Positions 36,224-45,179 of a stretch of 64,000 nucleotides of DNA are shown here, piece after piece. A model generated the notes under the pieces. That model did no database searches. It saw nothing but the letters and a program-made list of their open reading frames with translations, and was not told the origin of the DNA. The translations under genes were made by a program, and so were the position numbers. The stretch spans positions 3,100,001 through 3,164,000 of the forward strand of contig NZ_JACCFI010000001.1 in NCBI RefSeq assembly GCF_013410355.1, in the 5' to 3' direction. This stretch comes from Agromyces hippuratus (GTDB taxonomy: Bacteria; Actinomycetota; Actinomycetes; Actinomycetales; Microbacteriaceae). The first letter of the stretch is position 1. Every line of letters begins with the position of its first letter.

Positions 36224-36384
36224 GCACCGCGACCACGCGCGAGCCGGCGACAGGCCGGCCTCCGCGGTTCGTCCGCGCGTCCTTCCTCGTGATCGGCGCG
36301 AACTGCAATACTCAGACGACTTCTCCCGACCGCTCCGGCCCTGCACGACGCGCGAGGCGAGCAGACGACCTGGGGAGGTGGCGT

Positions 36385-37857
36385 ATGAGCACGGAGCTCG
36401 CCGCGATCATCGGAGTGGTGCTGGTGCTCGCCGACTGGGCGATCCGCATCGCCGCGCTCATCATCGTGCCGCGGGGGCGCAAGCCCACTGCCGCGATGGC
36501 GTGGCTCCTCGCGATCTTCCTGATCCCGTTCGTCGGCATCGCCTTCTTCCTGCTGATCGGCAGCGTGAAGCTGCCGAAGCGGCGGCGCGAGAAGCAGCGC
36601 GAGATCAACGCCATGATCGCCGCGAAGACCCAGGGCGTCGACCTCACTCCCGACCGCGCCACGTGGCCCGAGTGGTTCGCCACGCTCACCGAGCAGAACC
36701 GCACGCTCGGCGCACTGCCGGCGGTCGGCGGCAACACGGCCCACCTCATCGGCGACTACCAGGCCTCGATCGACGCCATGGCGGCCGAGATCGACACCGC
36801 TGCCAGGTTCGTGCACGTCGAGTTCTACATCGTCTCGTTCGACGACACGACGCGCGGCTTCTTCGCGGCGATGGAGCGCGCGGTGCAGCGCGGCGTCACC
36901 GTGCGGGTGCTGCTCGACGCGGTGGCGACGAACCGCACCGCCGATCACGACGCGACGTACGCCGAGCTCGACCGCATCGGGGCGAAGTGGAGCTCGATGC
37001 TGCCGGTGCGCCTGCGCAAGGGGCAGTACCAGCGACCCGACCTGCGCAACCACCGCAAGCTCGTCGTCGTCGACGGGCTCGTCGGGTTCATGGGCTCGCA
37101 GAACCTCATCGCACGCAGCTACAACTCGCCCAAGAACATCAAGCGGGGGCTCATGTGGCAGGAGCTCGTGACGCGCGTCACGGGCCCCGTCGTGACCGCG
37201 ATCAACACCGTGTTCATGTCGGACTGGTACCTCGAGACCGACGAGATCCTCGGCGACGAAGAGAACGTGCCCGCCGCGGCCGTGCCGGCGAGCACCGCAC
37301 CCGACGCGCTCGTCTGCCAGGTCGTGCCGAGCGGCCCCGGCTACGACGCCGAGAACGGACTGCGGCTCTTCCTCACGCTCATCAACTCGGCGCAGCGGCA
37401 GGCCATCATCACGAGCCCGTACTTCGTGCCCGACGAGGCGATGCTCTACGCGATCACCTCGGCCTGCTACCGCGGACTCGACGTGCAGCTCTTCGTCTCC
37501 GAGATCGGCGACCAGGGCTCGGTCTGGCACGCGCAGCGCTCGTACTACCGCGACCTGCTGCAGGCGGGGGTGAAGATCTGGCTCTACCCGGGCCCGTACA
37601 TCCTGCACTCGAAGCACCTCTCGATCGACGACGACGTCGCCGTGATCGGGTCGAGCAACATGGACATCCGCTCGTTCAGCCTGAACTCCGAGGTGTCGCT
37701 GCTCGTGCGCGGCCGGTCGTTCGTCGAGCAGATGCGGGCCGTCGAGCAGGGGTACCGCGACGCGGGCCGCCAGCTCACGCTCGAGGAGTGGGACCGCGAG
37801 CCCGGTTCGGCGACGTTCCTCGACGGGGTCGCGCGGCTCACCTCGGCGCTGCAGTAG
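36385..37857 (+). CDS. cls: Cardiolipin synthase (phospholipase D type)
   Basis: 490 residues: two N-terminal helices (about 3-55, with IIVPRGRKPTAAMAWLLAIF), then two phospholipase D domains with HKD motifs at His223-x-Lys225-x4-Asp230 and His408-x-Lys410-x4-Asp415. It joins phosphatidylglycerol molecules into cardiolipin at the membrane. ATG 36385 follows GGGGAGGTG. The frame is open far upstream without support. Confidence 0.93.
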   Translation: MSTELAAIIGVVLVLADWAIRIAALIIVPRGRKPTAAMAWLLAIFLIPFVGIAFFLLIGSVKLPKRRREKQREINAMIAAKTQGVDLTPDRATWPEWFATLTEQNRTLGALPAVGGNTAHLIGDYQASIDAMAAEIDTAARFVHVEFYIVSFDDTTRGFFAAMERAVQRGVTVRVLLDAVATNRTADHDATYAELDRIGAKWSSMLPVRLRKGQYQRPDLRNHRKLVVVDGLVGFMGSQNLIARSYNSPKNIKRGLMWQELVTRVTGPVVTAINTVFMSDWYLETDEILGDEENVPAAAVPASTAPDALVCQVVPSGPGYDAENGLRLFLTLINSAQRQAIITSPYFVPDEAMLYAITSACYRGLDVQLFVSEIGDQGSVWHAQRSYYRDLLQAGVKIWLYPGPYILHSKHLSIDDDVAVIGSSNMDIRSFSLNSEVSLLVRGRSFVEQMRAVEQGYRDAGRQLTLEEWDREPGSATFLDGVARLTSALQ

Positions 37858-37872
37858 CCCCGGCGACCCGCC

Positions 37873-39585
37873 TCAGGCGATGCGGTCGGGCACGGCGGAT
37901 GCCGCGGCGTCCGCCTGCTCCGAGGCATCCGTCGCCGCCTTCTCCCATGGGGCCGGGAACGGGAAGTAGCGCTCGAGGAAGTCGATGACGGCCGCCGTGC
38001 GCTCTTCGACCGAGATCTCGGGGAAGCTGCCGTCGTTCAGGCAGAACATGTCGTGGTCGCGGTGCTTCAGGAGCTCCTTCATCGCGGGCAGCGCCTGGCG
38101 CAGCGTCGTCTCGACGTACTTGACGCGTGCATCGCGCTGCTCGACGGCGTGCCCGGCGAGCAGCGAGTAGTAGTGGTACAGCGAGTTCGTCACCGAGATG
38201 TCGGTCGCCGAGCGGAAGCGGCTCGCCGCCGTGCGCCGGAACTCCTCGGGGAAGGTGGCCTCGAGCTCGGCCATGACGCTCTTGCGGAGCGGGGCGGCGC
38301 AGTGCTCGAGGTGCCGGGTCGTGACCTTGCCGAACCGTTCGCGCAGGAGCGCCCGGTTCACCCGCGCGGCATTCTCGAACCCGCTGCGGCCGGGGTGGGT
38401 CGAACCGAGGCCGATGCGGGTCGCGGCCTCGACGAACTTCGTGATGCCGCCGGGGGAGAAGAAGAGCGACGGACTCAGCGGGCGACCGAAGAACATGTCG
38501 TCGTTCGAGTAGAGGAAGTGCTCGGCGAGGCCCTCGATGTGGTGCAGCTGGCTCTCGACCGCGTGCGAGTTGTGGGTCGGCAGCACCGAGGTGTCGGCGA
38601 ACATCGCCTCGCTCGGCACGATCGTGACCTTGGGGTGCTTCGCGAGCCACGCCGGTGCGCCCGAGTCGGTCGCGATGAAGATGCGGCGCACCCACGGTGC
38701 GAAGAGGTGCACCGAGCGCAGGGCGTACTTCAGCTCGTCGATCTGCCGGTAGCGGGCCTCGGAGTCGTCGCCTTCGCCGACGACGTAGCTCTGCATGCGC
38801 TTGGCCCGCTCGCGGATGAACTCGTCGCTCGAGCCGTCGACCCAGGAGAAGACCATGTCGATCTCGAAGTCGACGTCGCTCGCGAGCGGCTCCCACATGT
38901 GCTCGAGAGTCGGCCAGTCGCGGCCGTGCAGGTGCACGACGTCGTCGGTGGTCTCGGAGCGCTGGAGGGTGCGGCGCATCAGCACGTTCTCGGCGGGCGC
39001 CTCGATCGTCTCGTCGCCGAAGCGCCAGAACTCGAGCTGCACGCCGGTCTCACTGCCATAGCGCAGGCGCCCGATCGGTTCGACACGGGGGCGGTAGACG
39101 CGGAGCATCGTCGGCTTGCGGCCGGCGGAGAGCCGGCCGTCGGCGAGGAGCACGGGGTGGGTCTCCGCGGCGCGCTTCGGCGCGAGGGTCGTGGCGTAGA
39201 ACGGCTCGTCGGCGAACGCCGCCGCGAACGCGCGCGCGACGGCCTTGCGTTCGGCGCGGTCGACGGCGATGATCGGGCGGTCGTTGTTGCCGCGCACGAG
39301 GAGGAACGGGATCTCGGCCTCGTCGAGCGCCGCGCCGAGTGCGAGCAGGTCTTCGGCCATCGACTCCTGCGGCGTCATGTGGCCGTTCCGCAGGGCGTAC
39401 TGGCCCTTGCGCAGCACGAGATCGTCGCGGTCGAAGCGGAGTGCACGACCGGCGGATGCCACGAGCACGAGTTCGGACGCGTCGGAGAGCCGCATCGGCG
39501 GGGCGGGCGTCGCTTCCCTCCTCGCGAACGCGTGTCCGTCGTGCTGCTGCCGGTCAGGGGTTCGATCGCGGTCGGGTCTCGTCAC
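37873..39585 (-). CDS. Stealth family sugar-phosphotransferase
   Basis: 570 residues with the four Stealth conserved regions: CR1 EIDMVFSWVDGSSDEF (about 241-256), CR2 QIDELKYALRSVHLFAPW...IFIATDSG (about 280-315), CR3 THNSHAVESQLHHIEGLAEHFLYSNDDMFFG (about 340-375) and CR4 HDMFCLNDG (about 525). Stealth enzymes transfer hexose-1-phosphate to build phosphoglycans of capsule or wall. The 240 residues before CR1 match the actinobacterial version. GTG 39585 has GGAGG upstream; Met at residue 31 is an alternative. Confidence 0.88.
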   Translation of the reverse strand: MTRPDRDRTPDRQQHDGHAFARREATPAPPMRLSDASELVLVASAGRALRFDRDDLVLRKGQYALRNGHMTPQESMAEDLLALGAALDEAEIPFLLVRGNNDRPIIAVDRAERKAVARAFAAAFADEPFYATTLAPKRAAETHPVLLADGRLSAGRKPTMLRVYRPRVEPIGRLRYGSETGVQLEFWRFGDETIEAPAENVLMRRTLQRSETTDDVVHLHGRDWPTLEHMWEPLASDVDFEIDMVFSWVDGSSDEFIRERAKRMQSYVVGEGDDSEARYRQIDELKYALRSVHLFAPWVRRIFIATDSGAPAWLAKHPKVTIVPSEAMFADTSVLPTHNSHAVESQLHHIEGLAEHFLYSNDDMFFGRPLSPSLFFSPGGITKFVEAATRIGLGSTHPGRSGFENAARVNRALLRERFGKVTTRHLEHCAAPLRKSVMAELEATFPEEFRRTAASRFRSATDISVTNSLYHYYSLLAGHAVEQRDARVKYVETTLRQALPAMKELLKHRDHDMFCLNDGSFPEISVEERTAAVIDFLERYFPFPAPWEKAATDASEQADAAASAVPDRIA

Positions 39586-39683
39586 GAAGCAGTGGCCTCC
39601 AGGGGGTGGGTGAAGCGCGATTGCGCGGTGCTCTGATTGTACGCAGCGCACGGGCGTCGGCGACCGTGTCCATCGCCGACTAT

Positions 39684-39699
39684 TGACAGCATGCTGTCA
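39684..39699. promoter_or_regulatory. Perfect 16-bp palindromic operator (site 1)
   Basis: TGACAGCATGCTGTCA is its own reverse complement. Preceded by T, it contains TTGACA (39683-39688), a consensus -35, so a bound repressor would exclude RNA polymerase. It is probably the site of the MarR protein encoded at 40335. Confidence 0.78.
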
Positions 39700-39710
39700 T
39701 TGTGGAAGCA

Positions 39711-39726
39711 TGACAGCATGCTGACA
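39711..39726. promoter_or_regulatory. Second operator copy overlapping the start codon
   Basis: TGACAGCATGCTGACA repeats site 1 except near its end. Its centre is 27 bp from site 1, and the ATG (39718-39720) of the PfpI gene lies inside it. Confidence 0.7.
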
Positions 39727-40338
39727 AACACCGAATCGAACGAGAAGCTCGTCGTGCTCTACGCCACGAACACCATGGCCGACTGGGAGTACGGCTACCT
39801 CACTGCCGGGCTCGGCATGGCCGGTGGCGCGATCCGCCTCGTGGCGGCGGGCGAGACCGCGGCCGAGGTCGACACGATGGGCGGGCTCCACGTGCGTCCC
39901 GATGCCGCGCTCGCCGACCTCGATCCCGATGACATCGCCATGCTCGTGCTCCCCGGCGCCGACACGTGGGCAGAGGGGCACGAGCAGGTGCTCGCGCTCG
40001 CCTCCCGTCTCGCCGACTCGGGCACCCCGATCGCGGCGATCTGCGGCGGCACCCTCGGGCTCGCCCGGGTCGGCCTGCTCGACGAGCGGCGGCACACGAG
40101 CAACGCCCCCGACTTCCTCGCCATGGCCGACGGGTACGCCGGGGCCGCGCACTACTCCGACGAGCGTGCGGTCGTCGACGGCGGAGTGATCACGGCGGGC
40201 GCCACGGCCCCGCTCGAGTTCGCCAAGGCGATCTTCGAGGCGCTCGGCGCCATGCCGCAGCCAGTGGTCGACGCCTGGTACGGCCTCTACACCACCGGTG
40301 AGCGCCGGTACTTCGATGCGCTCGTGGGTGCCGCGTGA
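39718..40338 (+). CDS. DJ-1/PfpI family protein
   Basis: 206-residue class I glutamine-amidotransferase-like fold. The nucleophile elbow is IAAICGGTLGLA (Cys near residue 107), and LVLPGADTW precedes it. Family members include glyoxalases, chaperones and deglycase-like enzymes; the sequence resembles YdeA/glutamine-amidotransferase-like stress proteins. GGAAG at 39703-39707 sets the start. GTGA overlap couples it to the MarR gene downstream, a stress gene with its own sensor. Confidence 0.85.
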   Translation: MLTNTESNEKLVVLYATNTMADWEYGYLTAGLGMAGGAIRLVAAGETAAEVDTMGGLHVRPDAALADLDPDDIAMLVLPGADTWAEGHEQVLALASRLADSGTPIAAICGGTLGLARVGLLDERRHTSNAPDFLAMADGYAGAAHYSDERAVVDGGVITAGATAPLEFAKAIFEALGAMPQPVVDAWYGLYTTGERRYFDALVGAA

Positions 40339-40802
40339 CCACCCGGCGCAGTGCGGCGGGCGATGCGCTCACCGCACTCGTGCTGCCGGTGTTCGAGCTC
40401 AATGGCGAGTTCCTCGAGGCCGCTCGCGACATCGCGGGGCCCGAGGGTCTCACGCCGGCGGAGTGGCAGGTGCTCGGCGCGACCCTCGACGAGGGCCTTC
40501 CCGTCGCCGAGATCGCGCGACGGGTCGGCCTCGGGCTCGCCAGGCAGAGCGTGCAGCGCACCGCCGACCTCCTCGTCGAGCGCGGGTGGGCCGAGTACGA
40601 CGAGAACCCGCGGCACCGTCGCGCGAAACTGCTGCGGCCCACGGCTGGCGGGCGGGCGGCCGTCGAGCGCCTGGGTGCGGCCCAGCGCGCATGGGCCGAC
40701 GCCGTGGGCGCGGCGGTGGGCGCGGCGGAGCTGCAGGCGGCCGTCGCGACACTGCTTCGCGTCGTCGACGCCTCGCGGCAGGTGCGAGGCCTCGCCGGCT
40801 GA
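40335..40802 (+). CDS. MarR family transcriptional regulator
   Basis: 155-residue winged-helix regulator: GLTPAEWQVLGATLDEGLPVAEIARRVGLG, the recognition helix RQSVQRTADLLVERGW, and a wing with ENPRHRRAKLLRPT. It starts within the PfpI stop (GTGA) and so shares one mRNA with it. The paired palindromes at 39684 and 39711 make autoregulation likely. No cysteine is visible; the ligand is unknown. Confidence 0.88.
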   Translation: MTTRRSAAGDALTALVLPVFELNGEFLEAARDIAGPEGLTPAEWQVLGATLDEGLPVAEIARRVGLGLARQSVQRTADLLVERGWAEYDENPRHRRAKLLRPTAGGRAAVERLGAAQRAWADAVGAAVGAAELQAAVATLLRVVDASRQVRGLAG

Positions 40803-40939
40803 CGTCTCGGGGCCTGTGAGTTTCACGAGGATTTGTCGACCCGTCCGCATCGAGGCGTAGCGTGAAATCGTGCGGACGGCGTCGTCCCGCCTTCCGTATC
40901 GTTCCCCGAACACCCGGGAACGGCAGGAAGAAGGTCATC

Positions 40940-42031
40940 ATGACCAGCCAGACGATCCCGACCCGGCCCAGACCCCCCGTCGCGGCAGGCGGTTCGCCGG
41001 GCAACAGCGACTTCACCGAGCTCGCCCGGCTCGTGAAGTTGGCCGGCCTCATGCGCCGGCGCTACGGCTACTACTGGACGAAGCTCATCGCGGTGCCCGT
41101 CGCCACCGGCGGCGCGATCATGCTCTTCGTGTGGATCGGCGACACGTGGTGGCAGATGTTCACCGCGGTCGGCTTCGCCGTGCTCTTCACGCAGACGGCG
41201 TTCCTCGGTCACGACGCCGCCCACCGCCAGATCTTCCGCTCGGGCAAGTGGAACGACTGGGCGAGCCTCATCCTCGGCGGCTTCGTCGGCATGAGCTACG
41301 GCTGGTGGCAGCACAAGCACACGCGCCACCACGCGAACCCCAACCAGATCGGCGCCGACCCCGACATCGACCTGCCGGTCGTCGCGTTCACTCCCGAGCA
41401 GGCGGCGCAGGATCGGGCGGCCTTCTTCCGCTGGATCATCGCGCACCAGGGGCTGTTCTTCTTCCCGATACTGCTGCTCGAGGGCCTCTCACTGCACGCG
41501 TCGAGCGTGCACCGGGTGCTCGCTCGCGAACACCTCGCGCGGCGCCCGGTCGAGATCACCTTCCTCGCGGTGCGCCTCATCGGGTACCTCGCGATCGTCT
41601 TCCTCGTGCTCTCGCCCGACAAGGCCGTCGTGTTCCTCGCGATCCAGCTCGGGGTGTTCGGGTTCTACATGGGCATGTCGTTCGCCCCGAACCACAAGGG
41701 GATGCCGCTCGTTCCGGCGGGCATGAAGCTCGACTTCCTGCGCCGCCAGGCGCTCATGAGCCGCAACATCCGCGGCAACCGCGTGCTCGACTTCGCGATG
41801 GGCGGGTTGAACTACCAGATCGAGCACCACCTGTTCCCGTCGATGCCCCGGCCGCACCTGCGACGGGCCGCACCGCTCATCGCCGACTACCTGCACCAGC
41901 ACGACGTGCCCTACACGCAGACCACCCTGTGGCATTCGTACGCGATCGTGTTCCGATACATCAACCGCGTCGGCCTCGGCGAGCGCGACCCGTTCGAGTG
42001 CCCCCTCCTGGCGGCGAGAGCGAGCATCTGA
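40940..42031 (+). CDS. Membrane fatty acid desaturase
   Basis: 363-residue di-iron desaturase. It has the three histidine boxes: HDAAH (from His91), HKHTRHH (about 122-128) and QIEHHLFP (about 295-302), with helix pairs between them. The QxxHH third box is typical of front-end or acyl-lipid desaturases in actinobacteria. It introduces double bases in membrane acyl chains using a ferredoxin-type donor, not encoded nearby. ATG 40940 follows AGGAAGAAGG. Confidence 0.9.
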   Translation: MTSQTIPTRPRPPVAAGGSPGNSDFTELARLVKLAGLMRRRYGYYWTKLIAVPVATGGAIMLFVWIGDTWWQMFTAVGFAVLFTQTAFLGHDAAHRQIFRSGKWNDWASLILGGFVGMSYGWWQHKHTRHHANPNQIGADPDIDLPVVAFTPEQAAQDRAAFFRWIIAHQGLFFFPILLLEGLSLHASSVHRVLAREHLARRPVEITFLAVRLIGYLAIVFLVLSPDKAVVFLAIQLGVFGFYMGMSFAPNHKGMPLVPAGMKLDFLRRQALMSRNIRGNRVLDFAMGGLNYQIEHHLFPSMPRPHLRRAAPLIADYLHQHDVPYTQTTLWHSYAIVFRYINRVGLGERDPFECPLLAARASI

Positions 42032-42130
42032 GCCGTCGCGCGTGACGCCGCGTGACCTCGCGTTGACACGTGTGACGGGCGGCCTCGCGGCATCCGCTCG
42101 CCCTCTTTACGGTCGGGTCAGGAGGTCGAC

Positions 42131-43576
42131 ATGACACGACTCATCATCGGCGCGATGATCAGGGCCATCGGCGCGTACCCCTCGGGGTGGCGGTACCCGG
42201 GCGCGCACCGCGACCCCCGCGGCGATGCGGCGGTGCTGCGTCGCGCCGCAGAGGTGGCCGAGGCGGCGAGACTCGACTACCTGTTCTTCGGCGACTGGCT
42301 CGCGACGGGGCACGACCTCGAGTACCACGACCCCTACCTCGTCGCCCGGGTCGACCCGATCTCGGCGATCACCTACCTCGCGGGCGTCACCTCCCGCATC
42401 GGGCTCATCGCGACCGCGAACACGAGCTACTCCGACCCGTACACGCTCGCCCGCGCGACGGCGTCGGTCGACCTGCTCTCGGGCGGCAGGGCCGGCCTCA
42501 ACCTCGTCACGGGCGCCGAGCCGCGCGCCGCCGCGAACCACGGCGTCGACTTCCACACCGCCAACGAGGCGCGCTACGACCGCGCGGTCGAGTTCGAGAT
42601 CGTGCTGCGGCGCCTCTGGGATTCCTTCGACGACGACGCGATCGTCGCGGATGCCTCGAGCGGCGTGTACCTCGACCCGCAGAAGCTGCACGCCGCCGAC
42701 TTCCACGGCGAGCACCTCAGCGTGACCGGTCCGCTCAACGTGCCGCGCCCGGTGCAGGGCCACCTGCCGATCGTGCACGCGGGCATCTCGCCGCGGTCGC
42801 GGCTGTTCGCCGCGCAGAGCGCCGACCTCGCGCTGGTCGCCGTCGGCGATCGAGAGCAGGCGATCGCGATCCGCGAGGAGCTGCGCTCGCTCGCCTTCGA
42901 GTCGGGCCGCGACGACCGCACGCTGAAGGTCATCGCGCCCGTGCTGCCGATCGTTGGGGAGACGCGGGAGCACGCCCAGTCGATCGCCGACGAGCTCAGC
43001 GAGCTCGTGCAGATCGCCGAGGACTGGCCGGGCGGCCCGCCGCCGGCGTTCCCGTCGAACCGTTCGCTCGCACAGCTCTCGCTGCTCGTGGGGGTCGACC
43101 TCGCCGGGCTCTCGCCCGACCGTTCGGTCACGCCGCCCCTCGTCGCCGAGTTCAGCGCCGCCGGGCAGGAGCTCGTCGAGATCGTCGCCGAGCGCACTGG
43201 GCGGAGCCCCTCGAGCGAGCGACCGCCGACCCTGCGGCATCTCGTCGTCGCGGCATCCGTCAACGCCTCGATGATCGTCGGCACCGCCGACGACATCGCC
43301 GCCGAGTTCGAGGCGTGGGGCGACGCGGGGGCCGTCGACGGGTTCAACGTGCTCTCGGCCGTGCAGCCGCAGCAGTTCGAGGCGTTCGCGTTCCAGGTCG
43401 TTCCGGAGCTGCAGCGGCGGGGGCTCCTGCCGACCGAGTACGAGGGCGCGACGCTCCGCGAGCACCTCGGACTCGCCCGGCCCGAGAGCGTGCACGCGGC
43501 CGGCGACCCGGTGGCCGCCGCCGGGCAGCGGCACGGGTCGCGCGGACGGCTCGCGTCGGCGCGGAGACATCCGTAG
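42131..43576 (+). CDS. LLM-class flavin-dependent monooxygenase (NtaA/SnaA/DszA family)
   Basis: 481-residue FMNH2-dependent monooxygenase. The N-terminus RAIGAYPSGWRYPGA, the DYLFFGDWLA strand, TSRIGLIATANTSYSDPY and the LSGGRAGLNLVTGAEPRAAANHG segment are typical of the NtaA/SnaA/DszA/SoxA group, which oxidise organosulfur, chelator or heterocyclic compounds. A separate flavin reductase is needed and not seen nearby. AGGAGG precedes the ATG. The half motif GCGGCATCCGCTC (42087-42099) lies in its upstream spacer. Confidence 0.88.
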   Translation: MTRLIIGAMIRAIGAYPSGWRYPGAHRDPRGDAAVLRRAAEVAEAARLDYLFFGDWLATGHDLEYHDPYLVARVDPISAITYLAGVTSRIGLIATANTSYSDPYTLARATASVDLLSGGRAGLNLVTGAEPRAAANHGVDFHTANEARYDRAVEFEIVLRRLWDSFDDDAIVADASSGVYLDPQKLHAADFHGEHLSVTGPLNVPRPVQGHLPIVHAGISPRSRLFAAQSADLALVAVGDREQAIAIREELRSLAFESGRDDRTLKVIAPVLPIVGETREHAQSIADELSELVQIAEDWPGGPPPAFPSNRSLAQLSLLVGVDLAGLSPDRSVTPPLVAEFSAAGQELVEIVAERTGRSPSSERPPTLRHLVVAASVNASMIVGTADDIAAEFEAWGDAGAVDGFNVLSAVQPQQFEAFAFQVVPELQRRGLLPTEYEGATLREHLGLARPESVHAAGDPVAAAGQRHGSRGRLASARRHP

Positions 43577-43639
43577 CCCGCGTGCCCGCCCTTGTGTGTC
43601 GCAATGTGTCGCGGTGTGACCCTGCGCGGCGAGGGACGG

Positions 43640-43668
43640 TTGAGCGCGATTCCCGCGATCCGTAGCCT
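43640..43668 (+). promoter_or_regulatory. Promoter of the class V aminotransferase gene
   Basis: -35 TTGAGC (43640-43645), 17-bp spacer, -10 TAGCCT (43663-43668), 31 bp before GTG 43700, with GAGGAG (43689-43694) in between. Confidence 0.6.
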
Positions 43669-43699
43669 CATCGCACACACCCGCAATCGAGGAGCACCC

Positions 43700-45073
43700 G
43701 TGACGGTCACCGAGCAGTTCGCGACGCGCGAGGCCGTGCGCCGTGCGCCGGCGACGCAGGCGACGGCGACGGACGCCGCGGCTCGGCCCCGCCCCGCCGG
43801 CCCCGGCCCGCTCGCGGTCCTCGCCGACGAGGGTCTCGAGGTGCCCGTGCTCGGCGGCCGGTTCGTGCGGCACGTGAACCTCGACGTCGCCGCGTCGGCG
43901 CCCGCGCTCGAGGTCGTGGCGCAGCAGGTGACGCGCGTGCTGCCGTACTACGCGAGCGTGCACCGCGGCTCGGGGTACCCGTCGCAGCTGTCGACCTCGC
44001 TCGTCGAAGACGCGCGGCTCGCGGTGGCCCGTCACGTCGGCGCCCGCGACGACGACCTCGTGGTCTTCACCCGCAACACGACCGACGCCCTGAACCTGCT
44101 CGCCGGCGCCGTGCCCGGCGACACCGTGGTGCTCGACCTCGAGCACCACGCCAACCTGCTGCCCTGGCGCTCGCGCCGGCTCGTCGAGGGGCGGGCGACG
44201 ATCGCCGCGACCCTCGACGCCCTCGACGCCGAACTCGCCCGCACGCCGGCCGCGCTGCTGTCGGTGACCGGTGCGTCGAACGTCACCGGCGAGGTGCTGC
44301 CCATCGACCGGCTCGCCGAGATCGCGCACGCCCGCGGCGCGCGCATCGCCGTCGACGCGGCGCAGCTGCTGCCGCACCGCCGGGTCGACGTCGCGGCATC
44401 GGGCATCGACTACCTCGCATTCTCGGGTCACAAGGCGTATGCCCCCTTCGGCGCCGGCGCCCTCGTCGGCCGGTCCGACTGGCTCGACGCCGCCCCCGCC
44501 TACCTCGCCGGCGGCGGGGCCGTCGACGCGGTGCGGGTCGACGGGGTCGACTGGAAGCACGGGGTCGAACGCCACGAGGCCGGCACCCCCAACGTCATCG
44601 GCGCCGTCGCGCTCGCCCGCGCGCTCGCCGAGCTCGATCGGCTCGGCGACGATGCGCGGCACGACCACGAGCAGGCGCTCACCCGGCGGCTGCACGAGGG
44701 GCTCGCAGCACAGCAGGGGGTGCGCGTGCTCAGCGGGTTCGGCGACGGGTTCGGCGACCGCCTCGGCATCGCGACGATCGAACTCGAACGCGGCTCCGTC
44801 GGCCTCCTCGCCGCGGCGCTCGGTGCGGAGCACGGCATCTCGGTGCGCGCCGGACGGTTCTGCGCGCACCCCTTCTTCGAGCGCACGGCGACCCGGGCGA
44901 ACGGCCTCCGTGCGAGCCTCGGCGCCGGCAGCTCGGCCGACGACGTCGACCGGTTCCTCGACGCGCTGGCGACGCTCATCGCCGACGGCCCGGCCCACGC
45001 CTACGACCGCTCGCCCGAGGGCTGGTGTCCGCGCGTCGACGACCGCCCTCGCCCCGACTTCGCCCTCGCTTGA
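43700..45073 (+). CDS. Class V aminotransferase, cysteine desulfurase-like
   Basis: 457-residue PLP enzyme. A 50-residue extension precedes a SufS/CsdA-like core: DVAASAPALEVV, YYASVHRGSG, VVFTRNTTDALNLL, DLEHHANLLPWR, IAVDAAQLLPHRRVDV, and the PLP lysine Lys245 in FSGHKAYAPFG. A cysteine lies in the RAGRFCAHPF loop, where group II desulfurases have theirs. It may release sulfur from cysteine or act as another lyase. It lies 124 bp after the flavin monooxygenase, with its own promoter. Confidence 0.84.
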   Translation: MTVTEQFATREAVRRAPATQATATDAAARPRPAGPGPLAVLADEGLEVPVLGGRFVRHVNLDVAASAPALEVVAQQVTRVLPYYASVHRGSGYPSQLSTSLVEDARLAVARHVGARDDDLVVFTRNTTDALNLLAGAVPGDTVVLDLEHHANLLPWRSRRLVEGRATIAATLDALDAELARTPAALLSVTGASNVTGEVLPIDRLAEIAHARGARIAVDAAQLLPHRRVDVAASGIDYLAFSGHKAYAPFGAGALVGRSDWLDAAPAYLAGGGAVDAVRVDGVDWKHGVERHEAGTPNVIGAVALARALAELDRLGDDARHDHEQALTRRLHEGLAAQQGVRVLSGFGDGFGDRLGIATIELERGSVGLLAAALGAEHGISVRAGRFCAHPFFERTATRANGLRASLGAGSSADDVDRFLDALATLIADGPAHAYDRSPEGWCPRVDDRPRPDFALA

Positions 45074-45179
45074 GACCACTCCGCGGGGGCTCTCGCATGT
45101 CGCCGGGGCGCCGGGACTCCGGGGCATCCGTCACCGAATCGATACGCAACGGCCGCCCGTCGTGGTCCACACTTGGCGC

